Shown here: positions 1 through 6,384 of the stretch, one piece after another
Position numbering within the stretch: the stretch's first letter is position 1
Layout: each line of letters starts with the position of its first letter
Assembly (NCBI GenBank): GCA_015655165.1
Contig: JAATFN010000366.1
Location: forward strand, 1-7,991
Length of the DNA: 7,991 nt
From: Betaproteobacteria bacterium
Lineage (GTDB): Bacteria > Pseudomonadota > Gammaproteobacteria > Burkholderiales > Burkholderiaceae_D
Direction of reading: 5' to 3'
Translations under genes and position numbers: made by a program
The notes under the pieces: model-generated
The model's database searches: none
What the model saw: only the letters and a program-made list of their open reading frames with translations
What the model was told of the DNA's origin: nothing

Positions 1-513
1 ATTACGCCCAAAGGTAAATGGGGTGAGGGGAGTGTCGAGCTGGTACAGATTCCGACACCAGATGAAACCAATGACAATATTGTTGCTTACTGGATTCCGA
101 AAGCTTTACCTAAAGCCGGTCAGACGATGAATCTGGAATACAGTATGGCTTGGCAAAAAAATGCCGAGAAGCGTCCGTCAATTGGTTGGGTTACGCAAAC
201 ACGTGTCGGTACAAGTTCTGTGCCGGGTGCTGTCCGTGACGGCAATACAAATATCGTGATTGACTTTGCTGGTGAGCCGCTGAAGAAATTCCCGGCCGAT
301 ACACCCGTCGAAGGCGTGGTCAATATTGACGATAATGGCAGGGTTGTGGGCGTCACCACACGTCATAATCCTGTGACAGAGGGATGGCGCGTTGAAGTTG
401 TCATGCGCCGTAACGATGAGAGTAAACCGGTCGAGTTGCGTGTTAATTTGCGTAATCCGACTGCTGGAACAACAATGTCTGAAACGTGGAGCTACATATT
501 ACCTCCGAACTAA
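1..513 (+). CDS. opgG: OpgG (MdoG), periplasmic glucan biosynthesis protein, C-terminal part
   Basis: Frame 1 is open from the first base to TAA at 511-513, giving the last 170 residues; the start lies outside the window. I recognise the OpgG/OpgD family (PF04349, now linked to glycoside hydrolase family GH186) from the segment PKGKWGEGSVELVQIPT, then DETNDNIVAYWIP and the C-terminal SETWSYILPP, which match the conserved end of E. coli OpgG. The family acts in the periplasm on the beta-1,2-glucan backbone of osmoregulated periplasmic glucans. The visible part corresponds to the end of the large beta-sandwich domain and the small C-terminal Ig-like domain; the catalytic part should lie mostly upstream. 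I call it OpgG rather than OpgD because opgH follows after only 5 nt, the usual opgGH operon. It ends right after the SETW motif, slightly shorter than the E. coli protein, with no sign of damage. Confidence 0.93.
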   Translation: MTPKGKWGEGSVELVQIPTPDETNDNIVAYWIPKALPKAGQTMNLEYSMAWQKNAEKRPSIGWVTQTRVGTSSVPGAVRDGNTNIVIDFAGEPLKKFPADTPVEGVVNIDDNGRVVGVTTRHNPVTEGWRVEVVMRRNDESKPVELRVNLRNPTAGTTMSETWSYILPPN

Positions 514-518
514 ACAAG

Positions 519-2996
519 ATGCATGACGCATCCCGGTCAGTATCATGTTACCTTGACCAATTGCCGTTGACGGATGTGCAACGCGGGGATTTTGAATTGG
601 GTCTGGCGACAATTCCTGCCGCAGAACAAATTCCCCAGTTGCATCGTACACTCGCCAAGCAAGCTGTGGCTGCCTGGCCGGATCATCCGGCACAAGCATC
701 GGTGACGTCGCGCCTGCACATGGTCTACCCTGATACAACCCCTGCAGATAAAACACCGGTGACAGCCGGTGAAGACGGTGTGGCCCATGTAACCGTAGCG
801 CCGCCTTTGCATAAAAAAGCGATGGTGCCGGGACAGTGGGGCGACTTGAATCCACTCTCGCGTTGGATCACTGAAAAAACACGCCGTTTCGAGAATCGCC
901 ATTCTGCAGTGCCTGCTATCGTGCCTTCCGACGCACCGGACCCGGAAGGGCATTGGCAGGGTACAGGCAATGCACGTCGTATTGTTCTGTTGATGTTGAT
1001 GGTGTTGCAAACTGCCATGGCGACCAAATTCATGGCCGATGTCTTGCCGTACCATGGTGCCAAGCCACTGGAGATGGTCGTACTTGGTTTATTTGCTTTG
1101 CTGTTTTGCTGGGTATCTGCAGGATTTTGGACCGCAGTTGCCGGTTTTGGGGTATTGATCACAGGCCGTGACAAATATCTGATTTCGCGTGAGCATGCAG
1201 ACAAAAAAGCGATTGCGCCGGATGTCAGAACCGCGATTATCATGCCGATTTGTAATGAAGATGTCGAGCGTGTTTTTGCCGGGTTACGTGCGACGTATGA
1301 ATCAGTTGGACGTACTGACGATTTACGACACTTCGATTTTTTCGTCTTAAGTGACAGTAATCAAGCCGATATCTGTGTTGCAGAGGTAGATGCCTGGTCG
1401 GCGTTATGTCGTGAAGTCGGTGGGTTTGGACGCATTTTTTATCGTCATCGCAGACGTCGTGTCAAACGCAAGAGTGGCAATATCGATGACTTTTGCCGTC
1501 GCTGGGGAGCGAATTACCGTTATATGATTGTGCTGGATGCCGACAGTGTCATGAGTGGGACTTGTCTGTCGACACTGGTGCGCTTGATGGAAGCCAATCC
1601 AGGTGCCGGTATTATCCAGACAGCCCCCCGTGCTGCAGGACGCGATACCTTGTATGCCCGTATCCAGCAATTCTCCACACGTGTGTATGGTCCGCTCTTT
1701 ACAGCAGGCTTACATTACTGGCAATTGGGTGAGTCCCATTATTGGGGGCACAATGCCATCATTCGTGTGGCACCATTCATGAAGCATTGTGCATTGGCGC
1801 CATTGCCAGGTGAGGGTTCATTATCAGGGCCGATCCTGTCGCATGACTTTGTCGAGGCGTCACTGATGCGTCGTGCTGGCTGGTCGGTCTGGATTGCGTA
1901 TGACCTTGACGGCAGTTATGAAGAAATGCCGCCCAATTTGCTGGATGAATTAAGCCGCGACCGACGCTGGTGTCAGGGTAACTTGATGAATTTCCGTCTG
2001 TTTCTGGTCAAAGGCATGCACCGCGTGCACCGTGCCGTCTTTGTGACTGGTGCGATGGCCTATATGTCGGCACCACTGTGGTGTTTGTTTTTGATCATGT
2101 CAACGTTGCTGCTGGCATCACATACCTTGATCGAACCTGAATATTTCACCAAACAATGGCAGTTGTTCCCGATCTGGCCCGAGTGGCATCCACAAGAGGC
2201 ATTAGCCTTGATCAGTGCGACGGCAACACTGTTGTTCCTGCCTAAAATTTTAAGCATCATATTAATCTGGATTAAAGGTGCCAAAGGTTATGGCAGCAGG
2301 ATTCTGGTAACAGGCAGTATGTTGATCGAGTCGGTTTTTTCGATGTTGTTGGCGCCTGTGCGCATGATGTTCCATACGCGTTTTGTGCTGGGGGCATTTT
2401 TAGGTATTAATATCGGCTGGAAGTCGCCACCACGCGCAGACAATGAAACCGGTTGGGGAGAAGCCTTCCGTCGTCATGGTACGCAATCGATCATTGGTCT
2501 GGTTTGGGGCGTCTTGATTTACTGGCTGGATCCATCCTTTATCTGGTGGTCGTTGCCGATTACCGCGTCGCTTGCCGTATCGGTGTTGCCATCGGTATTT
2601 TCAAGCCGGGTATCTTGGGGACGTGCTTTCAGAAAAGGTGGTCTCTTCCTGATTCCCGAGGAGCTCAATGTGCCGCGTGAATTGACTGATACAGTGAGGT
2701 TTCTTGCTGCATCGCATGCTTTGGGCGGGTTTGTCGATGCAGTGACCAATCCTGTCTTGAATGCACAGATATGTGCGAGTACCCCGATACGCAAGTTGGT
2801 GCCGGTTAATACGCAAACTGCGAATACGGCATTGATTGCCAAAGCAATTAAAAAAGGTCCTGAAGCATTAACAGAACAACAGAAATTGTCGATACTGGAT
2901 CAGCCTTTATTGTTGTCACAGTTGCATCTGGCAGTCTGGAGCACACAGTCTGTACACAAAGATTGGGTGAATGCGATCAACCGTTTGGCACACTAG
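519..2996 (+). CDS. opgH: OpgH (MdoH), glucan backbone glucosyltransferase
   Basis: This inner-membrane family 2 glycosyltransferase polymerises UDP-glucose into the beta-1,2-glucan backbone and passes it to the periplasm. The frame stays open upstream to GTG at 486, but that would overlap opgG. ATG at 519 gives 825 aa (E. coli has 847) and aligns YLDQLPL with the E. coli N-terminus (YIDAMPI), so I chose it; its Shine-Dalgarno is weak, suggesting coupling to opgG. From this start, membrane segments lie at about 154-176 and 185-207 (the latter holding CWVSAGFW). The cytoplasmic catalytic domain includes MPICNEDV (about 242), a basic stretch RRRRVKRKSGNIDDF (about 311), the UDP-sugar binding DAD (340-342), SHDFVEA (about 441) and RDRRW (480-484). 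Further hydrophobic segments lie at about 505-535, 560-585, 597-615 and 656-694. All key residues seem intact. In E. coli the N-terminal region also slows FtsZ assembly; whether that holds here is unknown. A strong terminator follows. Confidence 0.96.
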   Translation: MHDASRSVSCYLDQLPLTDVQRGDFELGLATIPAAEQIPQLHRTLAKQAVAAWPDHPAQASVTSRLHMVYPDTTPADKTPVTAGEDGVAHVTVAPPLHKKAMVPGQWGDLNPLSRWITEKTRRFENRHSAVPAIVPSDAPDPEGHWQGTGNARRIVLLMLMVLQTAMATKFMADVLPYHGAKPLEMVVLGLFALLFCWVSAGFWTAVAGFGVLITGRDKYLISREHADKKAIAPDVRTAIIMPICNEDVERVFAGLRATYESVGRTDDLRHFDFFVLSDSNQADICVAEVDAWSALCREVGGFGRIFYRHRRRRVKRKSGNIDDFCRRWGANYRYMIVLDADSVMSGTCLSTLVRLMEANPGAGIIQTAPRAAGRDTLYARIQQFSTRVYGPLFTAGLHYWQLGESHYWGHNAIIRVAPFMKHCALAPLPGEGSLSGPILSHDFVEASLMRRAGWSVWIAYDLDGSYEEMPPNLLDELSRDRRWCQGNLMNFRLFLVKGMHRVHRAVFVTGAMAYMSAPLWCLFLIMSTLLLASHTLIEPEYFTKQWQLFPIWPEWHPQEALALISATATLLFLPKILSIILIWIKGAKGYGSRILVTGSMLIESVFSMLLAPVRMMFHTRFVLGAFLGINIGWKSPPRADNETGWGEAFRRHGTQSIIGLVWGVLIYWLDPSFIWWSLPITASLAVSVLPSVFSSRVSWGRAFRKGGLFLIPEELNVPRELTDTVRFLAASHALGGFVDAVTNPVLNAQICASTPIRKLVPVNTQTANTALIAKAIKKGPEALTEQQKLSILDQPLLLSQLHLAVWSTQSVHKDWVNAINRLAH

Positions 2997-3033
2997 ATTG
3001 CTGTCGGACGTTTGTAAGGAACCTGCGCCACGT

Positions 3034-3069
3034 AAAAAACCGCTACATCAGATATGTAGCGGTTTTTTT
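3034..3069 (+). terminator. Rho-independent terminator after opgGH
   Basis: A perfect 15-bp inverted repeat pairs 3034-3048 (AAAAAACCGCTACAT) with 3054-3068 around the 5-nt loop CAGAT and ends in seven T. It begins 37 nt after the opgH stop. The A tract on the left arm makes it look symmetrical, so it could also stop transcription from the right, although no convergent gene is seen. Confidence 0.93.
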
Positions 3070-3135
3070 GTTTGGTAACCAGATATTGGCTTAATTGTTG
3101 GATTACTGCAACCTGATGTACGGTCATCATGCGTA

Positions 3136-3150
3136 CACACGTATCGTGTG
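3136..3150. repeat. Inverted repeat, possible operator
   Basis: CACACG at 3136-3141 is the exact reverse complement of CGTGTG at 3145-3150, with spacer TAT. There is no T tract, so it is not a terminator. Small dyads like this often bind TetR- or MarR-type dimers, which commonly control efflux genes, but no regulator gene is visible in the window and the site is about 300 nt from the main candidate promoter. Confidence 0.35.
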
Positions 3151-3270
3151 CCAGATCAGCTGCGTCAAACAAACAGTGGATTCTTTTGCGTAGCCAACCT
3201 TGTAACTAACTGTGTTGTTGTATATACAGACTGTTGACGTCGTGGGAAGATGAAAACTTGGTTCGGGCAT

Positions 3271-3283
3271 CGTACTTTGTACG
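3271..3283. repeat. Inverted repeat, possible operator
   Basis: CGTAC and GTACG form a perfect 5-bp dyad around TTT, directly before the possible -35 element at 3284-3289. Its placement suits a repressor or activator site, but a 5-bp dyad can arise by chance. Confidence 0.25.
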
Positions 3284-3313
3284 TAGTCATAGAAAGAAGG
3301 AGCGCTGTATAAT
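3284..3313 (+). promoter_or_regulatory. Possible distal promoter for the adaptor operon
   Basis: A perfect -10 box TATAAT lies at 3308-3313. The best -35 is TAGTCA at 3284-3289 (4 of 6 matches) with an 18-bp spacer. Transcripts would start near 3320 and carry a leader of about 165 nt before the adaptor gene. The weak -35 makes this uncertain. Confidence 0.3.
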
Positions 3314-3429
3314 TAGCGGATAATGACGCTTGTTTTCGTTATTCTGCACAGTCTTTTGCCATTCACCAATGATGATATGGAATAGCGTTGGAGAGTGTCT
3401 GTCTGAATTGATGATGTGATGCTCTGTAT

Positions 3430-3458
3430 CTGAAAGTCGGTACGAGAATTGTTATAAT
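3430..3458 (+). promoter_or_regulatory. Sigma-70 promoter for the adaptor/outer-membrane factor operon
   Basis: CTGAAA at 3430-3435 (4 of 6 matches to TTGACA) is followed by a 17-bp spacer and a perfect TATAAT at 3453-3458. Initiation near 3465 leaves a leader of about 20 nt before the start codon at 3485. Confidence 0.6.
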
Positions 3459-3484
3459 GAGCAAAACTGGATGGGCCAAGATGT

Positions 3485-4615
3485 ATGAGTGAAATGATCA
3501 AGAAAAAAAGCTTTCATGTTGCATTGAGTGCGACAGTGCTGGTGCTAGCGTCACTTGGTATCTACTTGTCTATTCCCTGGTCAGCCAGATCTGAAGAAGT
3601 GCCGACCGAGACGGTGACAGCAGAAACGGGTGATGTTGAAAAAACTGTCGAGGCATCAGGCAACGTCATGATGCGTGATTTTGTCGATATTGGTGCCAAG
3701 GTATCTGGACAGGTCATCAGCGTTACTGTCAATCTCGGTGATACGGTCAAGGCAGGTCGTGCATTGGTCGATATTGCGCCGGTCACTGAAACCGGGCGTG
3801 TTGATAGCAGTCGTGCGCAGTTGACACGGTTGCGTGCCGAGCTTGCTGGGCAAATGGCACAATCGGACTTCGCACAATTGCAGTTCCAACGCCAAACACA
3901 GTTAAAAGCCGAAAATGCCACCAGAGAAGAAGCTTACGAATCCAGTCGCATGAACATGCAGGCTGCTGCTGCCAAGGTTGATGCAATCCAGGCTCAAATC
4001 GAGCAACTGGAAGCAAGCATCAAAGAGTATTCCACAATTAGTGAACAGAAAAAAATTACAGCGCCGATTAGTGGTACCGTCGTTGCTATGTCAACTAGCG
4101 TTGGACAGATGGTGACTGCCAACCGTGATGTATTGATGCGTATTTCCGATCTGTCAAAAATGACAGTACAAGTACCTGTGGCAGAAACAGATGTCACACG
4201 TTTACGCCGGGGGATGGTCGCTTATTTCACGACACCGGGTTATCCAGGTAAAAACTGGAGTGGCAAACTGAAACAGATTATGTTGCTTCCCGTAGAAAAT
4301 ACCGGGCGAGGCGGTAAAAAAGCTTATTACAATGTGCTGTTTGATGTAGAAAATCCTGACGGTGCATTGTTAAGTGGGATGACTGCCGATGTCCGGTTTT
4401 TGTTGGATCGTGTAGATGATGCCGTCACAATACCAGCATCGCTTGTGACCAAGCCTGATGAGGATGGTATGCAAACATTAAAAGTGTTGCAGCATGATGG
4501 CACAGTGGCATTGCGTAAGGTAAAAATCGGTTTGTACAACACAAGAACGGCGCAAGTAGTATCTGGCCTTGAAGCTGGTGAGCGGGTTGTGGTTCCGGCA
4601 TCAGGAAAGCACTAA
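3485..4615 (+). CDS. MacA/HlyD-type periplasmic adaptor (membrane fusion) protein
   Basis: A 376-residue periplasmic adaptor that would bridge an inner-membrane pump and an outer-membrane channel. KKK (6-8) followed by a hydrophobic stretch (11-30) forms an N-terminal membrane anchor or uncleaved signal. The two lipoyl half-motifs are at about 71-99 (AKVSGQVISV, then LGDTVKAG) and 189-222 (ITAPISGTVV, then VGQMV). Between them, about 101-186 is rich in Ala, Gln and Glu and fits the alpha-helical hairpin. The beta-barrel and membrane-proximal domains follow (for example GYPGKNWSGKL near 252, YYNVLFDVENPDG near 281, VSGLEAGERVVV near 359). Length and order match E. coli MacA (371 aa), so MacA-like is the best call. 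However, no macB follows; an outer-membrane factor gene starts 12 nt later. The hairpin-tip motif R-x3-L-x6-S reads R136, L140, R147, with arginine replacing the serine. No strong Shine-Dalgarno precedes ATG 3485; ATG 3494 (MIKKKS) is an alternative start. Confidence 0.88.
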   Translation: MSEMIKKKSFHVALSATVLVLASLGIYLSIPWSARSEEVPTETVTAETGDVEKTVEASGNVMMRDFVDIGAKVSGQVISVTVNLGDTVKAGRALVDIAPVTETGRVDSSRAQLTRLRAELAGQMAQSDFAQLQFQRQTQLKAENATREEAYESSRMNMQAAAAKVDAIQAQIEQLEASIKEYSTISEQKKITAPISGTVVAMSTSVGQMVTANRDVLMRISDLSKMTVQVPVAETDVTRLRRGMVAYFTTPGYPGKNWSGKLKQIMLLPVENTGRGGKKAYYNVLFDVENPDGALLSGMTADVRFLLDRVDDAVTIPASLVTKPDEDGMQTLKVLQHDGTVALRKVKIGLYNTRTAQVVSGLEAGERVVVPASGKH

Positions 4616-4618
4616 AGG
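4613..4618 (+). promoter_or_regulatory. Ribosome binding site for the outer-membrane factor gene
   Basis: TAAAGG overlaps the adaptor stop codon and sits 9 nt before ATG 4628. This favours 4628 over the ATG at 4631 and points to translational coupling of the two genes. Confidence 0.6.
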
Positions 4619-4627
4619 CTATCTATC

Positions 4628-6082
4628 ATGATGCGTGTTAAACAAACTACCATTGCATGTGCTGTTGCCCTGTTGTTGGCAGGTTGTGGTTTCTCTAAAA
4701 TCAAGATTGAACAAGTAGAGACTGTTGCCGTACCGGAACAGTGGGCTACACAGGACAAGGCATCTGCATTAAAACTCGATACCGATTGGTGGAAATATTT
4801 TGGCAGTGATGAACTGACGAAATTGGTTACTGAAGGTAACGACAACAATCTTGAAATTGCAGCAGCTGTCTCGCGTGTACAGCAAGCTGAAGCCCAGGCA
4901 AAAATTGCTGGTGTATCACTACTGCCTAGTGCCAATCTGGCACTTAATTCCGGGCAGGATATCCCGATTAGTTCCGGTGCGGCGACTACATCGGCTAGTG
5001 CTGCGCTGACAATTAGTTATGAACTGGATTTCTGGGGTAAAAATGCAGCAAGTGTCGAGGCTGCAAAAGCATCGTTACGTGCCAATTTCTATGATCGTGA
5101 GACTGTCGCATTAACAGTTACTAGCGGTATTGTTTCGACCTACTTACAGGTCCTGTCGCTACGGGACCGCTTGAAAATTGCTAACCAGAATGTGGCAAAT
5201 GCCGAGCGTGTGCTAAAACTTGTTGAGGCACAAAGTCGTGCAGGTGCTGCATCAACATTGGATGTGGCCAGACAACGTTCGGCGGTTGCAGGTCAGCGCG
5301 CATCGGTTCCGGATCTGATGCAGCAAGAAAGTGACGCCAAGATTGCTTTAGCAATCCTGCTTGGCAAACCACCACAAAATTTTACAGTTGAAGAAACAGG
5401 GTTGGCTACCATTGATATGCCTTCTATTGCCCCGGGTTTACCATCTGAACTGTTGTCACGTCGCCCGGATATCCGTCGTGCCGAATCCAAATTAATGACA
5501 GCCAATGCCAATGTGGCTGTGGCGCGTGCATCGCTGTTTCCCAGCATTAGTCTGACTGGCTCGACTGGTGCACAAAGCAGTGCGTTGTTATCCTTGTTTA
5601 ATGCGCCGACATTATTGGCTAATCTGAGTGCATCGTTGGTTGCCCCGATTTTTGATTCAGGCAAACTCAAGAACCAGCAAGCATTAGCCGAAGCGCAAAA
5701 GCAGGAACTGGTTTATGTCTATCGCTCGACAATTATTGGTGCCTTGTCTGAAGTGGATAAGGCATTGGGTAATATCCGCAGTCTTGAAGAACGCTACAAG
5801 CTCAAAATGACGGAAGTTGAGCAAGCCCGTTCAGCGTTTTCATTGTCGGAAATCCGTTATCGTATTGGCGTTGAGGATCTGATGACATTGTTGGATACGC
5901 AGCGTAGTTTGTCCAACGCGGAAAACGAGCTGGGTCTGATCAAGTTGCAGCGTTTGCAAGCAACAGTGACACTTTACAAAGCATTAGGTGGTGGTTGGCA
6001 GGACAATATAACCCCGCCTGCCAATGAAGCACCGGCAGCGCCGGCATCATCTCCGGAAATCAAACCGCTACCGGTGCCTTGA
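4628..6082 (+). CDS. NodT/TolC-family outer-membrane factor lipoprotein
   Basis: A 484-residue outer-membrane efflux channel subunit; three copies would form the outer-membrane barrel and periplasmic tunnel of a tripartite exporter. Residues 1-20 are a lipoprotein signal with lipobox LAGC (Cys20). Two TolC-type repeats (OEP, PF02321) follow, roughly 60-250 and 270-455. Typical NodT-family motifs are WWKYFGSDEL (54-63), YELDFWGK (131-138), GLPSELLSRRPDIRRAE (270-286), LFPSISLTGS (303-312), PIFDSGKL (340-347), YRIGVEDLMTLLDTQRSL (411-428) and ATVTLYKALGGGW (445-457). After GGGW there is a Pro/Ala-rich tail of about 27 residues. The gene is co-transcribed with the MacA-like adaptor 12 nt upstream, its natural partner. 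The gene is intact, but a degenerate copy of its own 3' end follows at about 6104-6193. Members of this family pair with RND, MacB-type ABC or EmrB-type pumps, so the substrate cannot be inferred. Confidence 0.92.
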   Translation: MMRVKQTTIACAVALLLAGCGFSKIKIEQVETVAVPEQWATQDKASALKLDTDWWKYFGSDELTKLVTEGNDNNLEIAAAVSRVQQAEAQAKIAGVSLLPSANLALNSGQDIPISSGAATTSASAALTISYELDFWGKNAASVEAAKASLRANFYDRETVALTVTSGIVSTYLQVLSLRDRLKIANQNVANAERVLKLVEAQSRAGAASTLDVARQRSAVAGQRASVPDLMQQESDAKIALAILLGKPPQNFTVEETGLATIDMPSIAPGLPSELLSRRPDIRRAESKLMTANANVAVARASLFPSISLTGSTGAQSSALLSLFNAPTLLANLSASLVAPIFDSGKLKNQQALAEAQKQELVYVYRSTIIGALSEVDKALGNIRSLEERYKLKMTEVEQARSAFSLSEIRYRIGVEDLMTLLDTQRSLSNAENELGLIKLQRLQATVTLYKALGGGWQDNITPPANEAPAAPASSPEIKPLPVP

Positions 6083-6103
6083 TGTGTGCCTGCGGGTTGT
6101 AGC

Positions 6104-6193
6104 CTGTTCAAATTACAACACTTGTAGGCGACTGTGACATTGTATAAAGCGTTGGGTGGAGGCTGGCAGGATACGACGACACCAGCAGAGTAA
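6104..6193 (+). pseudogene. Remnant of a second outer-membrane factor gene (3' end only)
   Basis: Reading from 6104 in frame to TAA at 6191-6193 gives LFKLQHL, a stop (TAG 6125-6127), then ATVTLYKALGGGWQD and a short end TTTPAE. This matches residues 437-459 of the outer-membrane factor just upstream, with the stop in place of Gln444. By hand, 48 of 69 bases agree between 5948-6016 and 6113-6181, and most differences within the conserved part are silent third-position changes. So it is a diverged paralogue or allele, not a fresh duplication. No match is visible before about 6100. It ends without the Pro/Ala tail of the intact gene, and a terminator follows 24 nt later, possibly the original terminator of the lost gene. 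Confidence 0.82.
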
Positions 6194-6217
6194 ATAGAAG
6201 ATGGATTTGTAGTATTC

Positions 6218-6241
6218 AAAAGCACCTTAGGGTGCTTTTTT
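6218..6241 (+). terminator. Rho-independent terminator of the adaptor/outer-membrane factor operon
   Basis: AAAAGCACC (6218-6226) pairs perfectly with GGTGCTTTT (6231-6239) around the loop TTAG, and the T run continues to 6241. It ends the operon and follows the gene remnant. Confidence 0.9.
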
Positions 6242-6384
6242 ATTGTCCATTCTATGCGTGAATTATTTTAATGTGTTATTGACGTACTGCTGATGTACAT
6301 GTAATGTTTCTTCGCGGTTGACATAAAGAACCCCCGCAAAAAAAGGCATATAAAAGCCTGTCGTAAAGAAAATTGGAGACAAGC
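6242..6384. promoter_or_regulatory. Leader and probable promoter region of the crotonase/LivH operon
   Basis: Because a terminator precedes and a gene with a good ribosome site follows, a promoter is expected here, but no clean sigma-70 pair is visible. A perfect TTGACA at 6318-6323 has no -10 at normal distance (TATAAA at 6349-6354 is 25 bp away). TTGACG at 6279-6284 pairs with TGTAAT at 6300-6305 only at a short 15-bp spacer. An 8-bp palindrome TACATGTA (6296-6303) overlaps that -10. AGGC at 6344-6347 and GCCT at 6356-6359 could form a small hairpin. Activator dependence is possible. Confidence 0.35.
6375..6379 (+). promoter_or_regulatory. Ribosome binding site deciding the crotonase start
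   Basis: GGAGA lies 5 nt before ATG 6385. The frame is open further upstream to a TTG at 6373, but that codon overlaps this site and would add four residues with no family similarity, so ATG 6385 is preferred. Confidence 0.75.

Larger units (their letters stand above)
3070..3429. other. Intergenic region upstream of the adaptor gene, no convincing gene
   Basis: There is no coding sequence I can support here. Open frames on either strand are short (20 codons at 3250-3312 and 3323-3385 on the + strand, 62 codons at 3313-3501 on the - strand), lack a well-spaced Shine-Dalgarno and encode no recognisable protein. The stretch holds three short inverted repeats (3136-3150, 3219-3228, 3271-3283) and a possible upstream promoter near 3284-3313. 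No tRNA or known RNA family is recognised. It most likely serves as the control region of the operon starting at 3485. Confidence 0.5.

Noticed and set aside
486..518. GTG at 486 as the start of opgH
   Set aside because: It would overlap the end of opgG by 28 nt and add 11 residues with no similarity to OpgH; ATG 519 aligns with the E. coli N-terminus.
3210..3229. LexA (SOS) box around CTG...TATATACAG
   Set aside because: The flanking CTG and CAG are 14 nt apart instead of the required 10, so only half of the box fits.
3250..3385. Two 20-codon + strand frames (3250-3312 and 3323-3385) as leader peptides
   Set aside because: Neither has a well-spaced Shine-Dalgarno (GGGAAG abuts the first; AAGGAG is about 20 nt from the second), and no attenuator structure follows them.
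3313..3501. 62-codon open frame on the - strand in the intergenic region
   Set aside because: It overlaps the probable promoter and the start of the adaptor gene, has no recognisable domain, and its Ser/Ile-rich composition looks like random translation.
5974..6225. 83-codon - strand frame with an internal repeat
   Set aside because: It is the antisense shadow of the outer-membrane factor 3' end and its remnant; the repeat it shows is the duplicated GGGWQD segment read backwards.
6318..6354. TTGACA (6318) with TATAAA (6349) as a sigma-70 promoter
   Set aside because: The 25-bp spacer is too long for a normal promoter, so the two boxes are not annotated as a pair.
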